This document shows positions 5,123-9,056 of a DNA stretch of 9,056 nucleotides, piece after piece. The notes beneath the pieces are model-generated. The model saw nothing but the letters and a program-made list of their open reading frames with translations. It made no database searches and had not been told where the DNA came from. The translations under genes and the position numbers were made by a program. Source of the DNA: Solirubrobacterales bacterium 70-9 (GTDB lineage Bacteria > Actinomycetota > Thermoleophilia > Solirubrobacterales > 70-9); NCBI GenBank assembly GCA_001898095.1, contig MKSH01000100.1:576-9631 (forward strand). The letters are read 5' to 3'. The first letter of the stretch is position 1; each line of letters starts with the position of its first letter.

Positions 5123-7015
5123 CTACTCGTCCAGCCCGACTTTGGCGGCGTTTCCGCCAGGCGCGGCGATCAGGTCTACGACCCGCTCCGCCAAATTAGC
5201 CTCGTCCCCGGCCAGAACCATCGCTTCCAAGGACGAGAGCGTCGAATCGACCCAGGCGGGCTCCAGCGGCGTCGTCCGGACCGCCCGGTTGATCCGCTTC
5301 GCGGCGGTCGGCTGGGCCACCTCGTTGACGCTGAACAGCACCTCGGAGAGCTTCTCCCCCGGCCGCGGCTGGGTGAACTCGATCGCGATGTCGCGTTCCG
5401 GCTCGTAGCCTGCCAGGCGGATCATGTTGTGGGCCAGGTCGACGATCTTCACCGGTTCCCCCATATCGAGGACGAACACCTCGCCTTTGCCGGCGCCGAT
5501 GTCCCCGGCGCGGATCACCAGCTGCACCGCCTCCGGGATCGTCATGAAGTACCGCGTCATCTCCGGGTGGGTGACGGTGACCGGGCCGCCGCGCTCGATC
5601 TGACCGCGGAAGATCGGCACCACGCTGCCGGAGGAGGCGAGCACGTTGCCGAAGCGGACGGAGGCGAAGCGGGTGCCGGGATGGGTGTGGCCGGCGACCT
5701 CGACGATCCACTCGGCCATCGCCTTCGAGGCGCCCATCACCGTCTTCGGGTTGACCGCCTTGTCGGTGGAGATGAGGACGAAGCGCTCGGCTTTCGCCGC
5801 GGCGGCGGTTTCGGCGGTGATCCGGGTGGCGATCGCGTTGTTGCGGACCGCCTCGAGCGGGTTCGCCTCCATCAACGGCACGTGCTTGTAGGCGGCGGCG
5901 TGGAAGACGACGTCGGGCTTGAAGCGCTGCATCGTCTCCAGCATCCGGTGCGGCTCGCGGCAGTCGGCGAGCACCGACTCGGCGTTGGTGAAGTGGCGCT
6001 CGTCGAGCATCTCCCGCTCGATCTCGAAGAGGTTGTCCTCGGCGTGGTCGAGCATCACCAGCAGCTTCGGGTTGACGCGGGCGATCTGGCGACAGAGCTC
6101 GGAGCCGATCGACCCGCCCGCGCCGGTGACGAGGACGATCTTGTCGTGCAGGTAGGCGCCGACGCGGTCCAGCTCGACCACGATCGGCTCGCGCCCGAGC
6201 ACGTCCTCGACCTGCACGTCGCGCAGCTGCCTGCTCAGCTGCACGCCGCCGCGCAGCAGCTCGAAGACGGTCGGCAGCGTGCGCACCCGGATGCGGCGCT
6301 CGCGGCAGGCGGCGACGACCTTGGCCCGCAGCGTGCCCGGCGCCGAGGGGATCGCGATGATCACCTCGTCGGGGTCGGTCTCGTCGAGGATCGGGGCGAT
6401 CTCGTCGGTCGAGCCGAGCACCTTGATGCCGCCGATCATCCGCATCCCGCGCTTGCGCGGGTCGTCGTCGACGAAGCCGATCGCGGTCGCCCCGAGCGCC
6501 GGGTTCAGCCGCAGCTCCCGCACCACCATCTGGCCGCCGGAGCCGGCGCCGACCACCAGCACCTCGTGCTTCGGCACCCGAGCGCCCTTCGAGGGGCGCT
6601 CGACCACGAGCCGCACCAACAGGCGCGCCCCGGCCACCAGGATCAAGGTGAAGAGGAAGTCGATCACCTCGACCGAGCGCGGCAAGCGGTGGTCGAAGGG
6701 GTTGACGATCGCGAAGGCGATCACCAGCAGGGCGCTCGAGATCGCCACCGCGCGGGCGATCAGGAGGAAGTCGCGACCGCTGACGTAGCGCCACCACTTC
6801 TGGTACATCCCGCAGACCGCGAAGACGATCAGCTTGCCGGCGATGACGAAACCGACCGACTGGGCGAAGAGGAGCTCGTAGCGGTGGGGCCAGCCGTGCG
6901 GGTCGTCGAGGAACCGCAGCTGGAAGGCGAGGAAGTAGGCCAGCGCGACCAGTGCCGCGTCAGCCAGTATCTGTCCCAGTCTGTTCCGGTAGACGGGATG
7001 GTTCAACCGGCGCAT
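5123..7015 (-). CDS. FlaA1/CapD-type nucleotide-sugar 4,6-dehydratase/epimerase, membrane form
   Basis: This 630-residue protein has the full-length architecture of the PglF/WbpM/CapD group. Four membrane helices lie within residues 13-135, then come a first Rossmann-like domain (VLVVGAGSGG, 152-161) and the catalytic SDR domain with the NAD-binding TGAGGSIG (297-304). The active-site region STDKAVNPKTVMGASK (416-431) has Met427 where ordinary SDR enzymes have Tyr, plus Lys431, as expected for this subgroup; Thr417, Asp418 and Lys419 match its proposed catalytic residues. RFGNVLASSGSVVPIF (454-469) and PRPGEKLSEVLF (550-561) are further signatures. Such enzymes usually convert UDP-GlcNAc to a 4-keto-6-deoxy sugar for surface glycans; the exact product cannot be predicted. 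The ATG at 7015 has no Shine-Dalgarno site but has TAAACT 9 nt upstream. It is the first gene of the leftward operon and diverges from the DedA gene. Confidence 0.92.
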   Translation of the reverse strand: MRRLNHPVYRNRLGQILADAALVALAYFLAFQLRFLDDPHGWPHRYELLFAQSVGFVIAGKLIVFAVCGMYQKWWRYVSGRDFLLIARAVAISSALLVIAFAIVNPFDHRLPRSVEVIDFLFTLILVAGARLLVRLVVERPSKGARVPKHEVLVVGAGSGGQMVVRELRLNPALGATAIGFVDDDPRKRGMRMIGGIKVLGSTDEIAPILDETDPDEVIIAIPSAPGTLRAKVVAACRERRIRVRTLPTVFELLRGGVQLSRQLRDVQVEDVLGREPIVVELDRVGAYLHDKIVLVTGAGGSIGSELCRQIARVNPKLLVMLDHAEDNLFEIEREMLDERHFTNAESVLADCREPHRMLETMQRFKPDVVFHAAAYKHVPLMEANPLEAVRNNAIATRITAETAAAAKAERFVLISTDKAVNPKTVMGASKAMAEWIVEVAGHTHPGTRFASVRFGNVLASSGSVVPIFRGQIERGGPVTVTHPEMTRYFMTIPEAVQLVIRAGDIGAGKGEVFVLDMGEPVKIVDLAHNMIRLAGYEPERDIAIEFTQPRPGEKLSEVLFSVNEVAQPTAAKRINRAVRTTPLEPAWVDSTLSSLEAMVLAGDEANLAERVVDLIAAPGGNAAKVGLDE

Positions 7016-7024
7016 GAAGAGCCG

Positions 7025-7030
7025 AGTTTA
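7025..7030 (-). promoter_or_regulatory. Candidate -10 box for the glycan operon (capD-like gene)
   Basis: On the minus strand TAAACT fits the TAnnnT pattern and lies 9 nt before the ATG at 7015. No convincing -35 hexamer is seen at 16-18 bp. With no Shine-Dalgarno site present, a leaderless or near-leaderless transcript is likely. The 55-bp divergent spacer (7016-7070) must hold the promoters of both gene sets. Confidence 0.4.
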
Positions 7031-7056
7031 CGGCTCGTCCCTAAGGAACGGGGCTG

Positions 7057-7062
7057 TAGTCT
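7057..7062 (+). promoter_or_regulatory. Candidate -10 box for the DedA-uppP pair
   Basis: TAGTCT, preceded by TG (7055-7056), lies 8 nt before the ATG at 7071, and no Shine-Dalgarno site is present. The spacing suits a leaderless transcript. The -35 region is not recognisable, so this is tentative. Confidence 0.35.
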
Positions 7063-7070
7063 CCCGCTGC

Positions 7071-7709
7071 ATGCTTCTCCCCGAGGCCAGCCTCACCGGA
7101 CCGATCGTCGATTTCTGCGTCAACGTGATCAACGACACCGGGCTCGTCGGCGTCTTCCTGCTGATGGGCGCCGGCTCCGCCTGCATCCCGATCCCGAGCG
7201 AGGCGGTGATGCTGTTCGCGGGCTTCACCGTCTCCGAAGGCCACCACACGCTGCTGGAGATCTGCGTCGCCGGCTTCCTCGGCAACATGGTCGGCTCCTG
7301 GCTGACCTACGGGATCGGCTACTACGGCCGCGTCGACCTGATGGAAAAGAACAAGATCATCCACGTCAGCCCGGCCCGGCTGGCGACCGTCGACGGCTGG
7401 TTCAAACGCCACGGCGACATCACCGTGTTCGTCTGCCGGATGATCCCCCTGGTCCGCGCCTTCATCTCGCTCCCCGCCGGGATCGCCGAGATGCCGTTCT
7501 GGCGGTTCACCTGGCTGACCGCGCTCGGCTCGATCCCCTGGGTGGTCGGCTTCGGCCTGCTCGGGCGGGCGGTCGGCGAGGAATGGGAAAAGTGGCGTGA
7601 ACACCTTTCGATCCTCGATTACCTCGTCGTCGCCGCGCTGATCGCGCTGTTCGCCTACTGGCTCTACAAGCGGAGCAAACGGGAGCCGGCCTCGACCTCG
7701 AGCAGTTGA
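7071..7709 (+). CDS. DedA-family membrane protein (likely undecaprenyl-phosphate translocase)
   Basis: A 212-residue membrane protein of the DedA (SNARE-associated/VTT) family. Some members (UptA) flip undecaprenyl phosphate back across the cytoplasmic membrane for reuse. Signatures are SACIPIPSEAVMLFAGF (36-52), GNMVGSWLTYGIGYYGR (71-87) and RMIPLVRAFISLPAG (123-137); Arg123 and Arg129 have the six-residue spacing of the arginines essential in E. coli YqjA/YghB. In many relatives the residue before SACIPIPSE is Glu; here it is Gly35. A final helix (about 183-199) and a basic, Ser-rich tail follow. I chose the ATG at 7071 because the family-like sequence begins just after it; the open frame extends to an ATG at 7014, but that would overlap the capD-like start. 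Its TGA overlaps the uppP TTG start, so the two are coupled, and a lipid-carrier recycling role fits both this neighbour and the divergent glycan operon. Confidence 0.85.
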   Translation: MLLPEASLTGPIVDFCVNVINDTGLVGVFLLMGAGSACIPIPSEAVMLFAGFTVSEGHHTLLEICVAGFLGNMVGSWLTYGIGYYGRVDLMEKNKIIHVSPARLATVDGWFKRHGDITVFVCRMIPLVRAFISLPAGIAEMPFWRFTWLTALGSIPWVVGFGLLGRAVGEEWEKWREHLSILDYLVVAALIALFAYWLYKRSKREPASTSSS

Positions 7710-8509
7710 GCGACGGCGGCCTGCCCTCCCGCCGGGCAATCGCCTTGGGGCTGATCCAAGGCCCCGCCGAGCTCCTGCCGGTCTCCAGCTCCGCCCACAT
7801 CGTCCTCGTCCCTTGGCTGGCGGGCTGGGACTGGGAGGCGATCGACCCGGAGGTGCGCAAGAGCTTCGAGGTTGCCCTCCACACCGGCGCCGCGGCGGCG
7901 CTCCTGATCGGCCAGCGGCGGCTGATCGCGGAGGAGCTGCGCAGCTTCGACCTCCGCCGCGCCCTGCTGCTGCTGCTCTCCTTCGCTCCCGCGGCGGCAG
8001 TCGGCTACGGCTTCGAGCGCCAGATCGAGGAGCGCCTCGGCGGACCGCGGGCGACCGCCTACGGGCTGCTCGCGGGCGCGGCGCTGATGCTGGTCGCCGA
8101 CCGCCGCGAGCAGCTGCGCGGGCGCGGCGAAGCGACGCCGTTGGACGGCCTGGCGCTCGGCGTCGCCCAGGCCGCGGCCCTCGCCCCCGGCGTGTCCCGC
8201 AACGGCGTCACCCTGGCGGCGGCCCGCTGGCGACGCTTCTCGCGGACCCAGGCGAACCTCCTCTCGCGCACGATCGCGCTGCCGATCATCGTCGGGGCGA
8301 CCGGCCTGAAGGGCGCCCGCCTGGCGAAGCGCGGCACCACGCCCGCCCTGCGCCGCACCCTGGCGGTCGGCATCGGCGCCTCCTTCGCCTCCACCCTGGC
8401 CTCGCAGCGGCTGATCGGCCTGGTCGAGCGCGACCGCGCGCTCTGGCCCTACGCGGCCTACCGCGCGGGTCTGGCCGGGGCAGTGCTCTGGAAGCTGCGC
8501 CGTAGCTAA
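7706..8509 (+). CDS. uppP: Undecaprenyl-diphosphatase UppP (BacA family)
   Basis: A 267-residue integral membrane phosphatase that converts undecaprenyl pyrophosphate, released when lipid-linked glycan is used, into undecaprenyl phosphate; family members can confer bacitracin tolerance. The first signature, GLIQGPAELLPVSSSAH (15-31), includes Glu22 and His31. The second, APGVSRNGVTLAAAR (160-174), includes Ser164 and Arg165 of the PGxSRSG phosphate-binding motif, with Asn for the second Ser. The length matches the family, and the end (YAAYRAGLAGAVL) is also typical. The start is TTG at 7706, overlapping the DedA stop as TTGA; no strong ribosome site precedes it, which suggests re-initiation after the DedA gene. 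The TAA stop at 8507-8509 lies inside the first Fic-operator dyad. In the Glu-x-x-x-Glu pattern of E. coli UppP the first Glu is Gln18 here, a common variant in this family. Confidence 0.93.
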   Translation: MSDGGLPSRRAIALGLIQGPAELLPVSSSAHIVLVPWLAGWDWEAIDPEVRKSFEVALHTGAAAALLIGQRRLIAEELRSFDLRRALLLLLSFAPAAAVGYGFERQIEERLGGPRATAYGLLAGAALMLVADRREQLRGRGEATPLDGLALGVAQAAALAPGVSRNGVTLAAARWRRFSRTQANLLSRTIALPIIVGATGLKGARLAKRGTTPALRRTLAVGIGASFASTLASQRLIGLVERDRALWPYAAYRAGLAGAVLWKLRRS

Positions 8510-8540
8510 TTCCAAATCTTGGAGATATTTGGAATTAGCT
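8504..8540. promoter_or_regulatory. Dyad operator 1 (14-bp perfect inverted repeat)
   Basis: AGCTAATTCCAAAT (8504-8517) and ATTTGGAATTAGCT (8527-8540) are exact reverse complements around a 9-bp spacer. The dyad overlaps the uppP stop codon and the predicted -35 box of the Fic gene. It could also form an RNA hairpin after uppP, but no U-run follows, so operator use is favoured over terminator. Confidence 0.7.
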
Positions 8541-8556
8541 TGGGGTAGGCTACAAT
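8529..8556 (+). promoter_or_regulatory. Predicted promoter of the Fic gene
   Basis: TTGGAA (8529-8534, four of six matches to TTGACA) is followed after 16 bp by TACAAT (8551-8556, five of six matches to TATAAT). Transcription would start near 8563. The -35 box lies inside operator 1 and the -10 box abuts operator 2, so a protein bound at either site should block polymerase. Confidence 0.6.
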
Positions 8557-8593
8557 TCCAAATTCTGGACAAACCTGGAATTGATTTGGAGTT
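8554..8593. promoter_or_regulatory. Dyad operator 2 plus extra half-site
   Basis: AATTCCAAAT (8554-8563) faces ACCTGGAATT (8573-8582) around the same 9-bp spacer as operator 1, with a perfect inner core AATTCCA/TGGAATT. A further half-site-like ATTTGGAGTT follows at 8584-8593. The 35-bp units 8508-8542 and 8554-8588 match at 27 positions and repeat with a 46-bp period. The last part contains the GGAG ribosome site of the Fic gene. Confidence 0.65.
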
Positions 8594-8599
8594 CCCGGC

Positions 8600-9056
8600 G
8601 TGTACGTCGATCCCGCACCGACCATCGAGCAGCTCACCGAGCAGATCGGCTTCGACAAGCTGGTGGCGATCATCGACCGTCCGGCCGAGCCGGATGAGCG
8701 GAACCCCTATCCACACTGGGACAAGCTGCGGCGGTTGGCGCCCCCGGCCGGGCTGAGCAGCGAGCAGTGGTGGCTGCAACTGAAGATGGCGCGGCGGGGA
8801 GTCGCCCGGGCACTGCCCCTGACCGACGAGGAGGGCAACGCCTTTGGCTACACGCTGCCCGACCTCGTCCTCCGTCACCTGCACCACGTCGACCAGCGGA
8901 TGGCGGGCGAGGTGGCGATGGACGAGGTCGTCACCTCCGAGCGCGAGGCGGGCAGGCGGTTCTTGGTCAACTCGTTGATGGAGGAGGCGATCCGCTCCAG
9001 CCAGCTCGAGGGCGCGACCACCTCGCGGGTGGCGGCCAAGGAGCTGCTCCGCAGTC
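8600..9056 (+). CDS. Fic-family protein, N-terminal part (partial)
   Basis: The first 152 codons of a gene that runs off the window. The N-terminal region contains PYPHWDKLRRLAPPAGLSSEQWWLQLK (residues 36-62, in two parts: HWDKL and SSEQWW), a pattern of one group of Fic proteins. It ends with EEAIRSSQLEG (128-138), in which Ser133, Glu137 and Gly138 make the inhibitory-helix motif (S/T)xxxE(G/N) of class II Fic enzymes; this helix blocks ATP in the AMPylation site. The catalytic HPFxxGNGR motif would lie beyond the window and cannot be checked. The start is GTG at 8600, with GGAG 8 nt upstream; an in-frame TGA at 8582-8584 excludes an earlier start. Some Fic proteins of this type carry a C-terminal winged helix, which would make the upstream dyads candidate autoregulatory sites. 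The target protein cannot be predicted. Confidence 0.82.
   Translation, partial: MYVDPAPTIEQLTEQIGFDKLVAIIDRPAEPDERNPYPHWDKLRRLAPPAGLSSEQWWLQLKMARRGVARALPLTDEEGNAFGYTLPDLVLRHLHHVDQRMAGEVAMDEVVTSEREAGRRFLVNSLMEEAIRSSQLEGATTSRVAAKELLRS

Noticed and set aside
4274..7600. Very long + strand open frame (1108 codons) opposite the capD-like and LytR_C genes
   Set aside because: Its product is a Gly/Arg/Asp/His-rich low-complexity string. It mirrors three well-supported minus-strand genes and is an artefact of high GC, as are the similar frames at 728-2152 and 2243-3991.
8504..8540. uppP transcription terminator
   Set aside because: The 14-bp dyad overlaps the stop codon and lacks a U-tract; the matched second dyad at the Fic promoter makes an operator more likely, though a double role is not excluded.
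1..9056. tRNA, rRNA, CRISPR array, transposase or phage genes
   Set aside because: None was seen when reading both strands; apart from the palindromic element and the Fic operator no repeat structure was evident.

Overview
The window looks like a chromosomal segment of a high-GC bacterium, most likely an actinobacterial lineage such as Thermoleophilia/Solirubrobacterales. This placement is inference from GC-rich codon use, frequent GTG and TTG starts, weak or absent Shine-Dalgarno sites and protein style; no rRNA or marker gene is present. The theme is envelope glycan assembly: nearly every gene handles a nucleotide sugar, a polyprenyl-linked glycan or the lipid carrier itself.

Layout. (1) 1-328 (+) is the 3' end of a family 2 glycosyltransferase. 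It converges on tatA (325-534, -), and the two stop codons share the tetranucleotide CTAG. (2) A leftward run of five genes starts at 7015 on the minus strand: a FlaA1/CapD-type nucleotide-sugar dehydratase/epimerase (7015-5123), a two-helix membrane protein with an external LytR_C domain (5110-4313), a short membrane-anchored protein with a FlgD-Ig-like domain (4332-3850), an O-antigen ligase/polymerase-family protein (3853-2348) and a Wzx-like flippase (2173-614). The first four overlap or nearly touch, so they are probably one operon. The flippase is split from them by 174 bp. (3) Divergent from capD, with only 55 bp between starts, is a rightward pair: a DedA-family membrane protein (7071-7709) and UppP undecaprenyl-pyrophosphatase (7706-8509), joined by a TTGA stop/start overlap. 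(4) After an AT-rich, repeat-filled spacer (8510-8599) comes the first part of a class II Fic protein (8600-9056), cut by the window end.

Working model (inference): CapD makes a modified UDP-sugar; glycosyltransferases build a lipid-linked unit; the flippase exports it; the ligase/polymerase transfers or polymerises it outside; UppP and the DedA protein recycle undecaprenyl phosphate. The LytR_C and FlgD-Ig-like proteins sit in the middle of this set and lack an assigned role, so they are the best candidates for new components of the machinery.

The two most striking non-coding signals are: (a) 2178-2340, a 163-bp near-palindrome that folds into one long rod on the + strand, is flanked by TCA on both sides, and appears to have been inserted between the ligase and flippase genes; and (b) 8504-8593, two dyad operators of identical geometry, 46 bp apart, overlapping a predicted promoter of the Fic gene.
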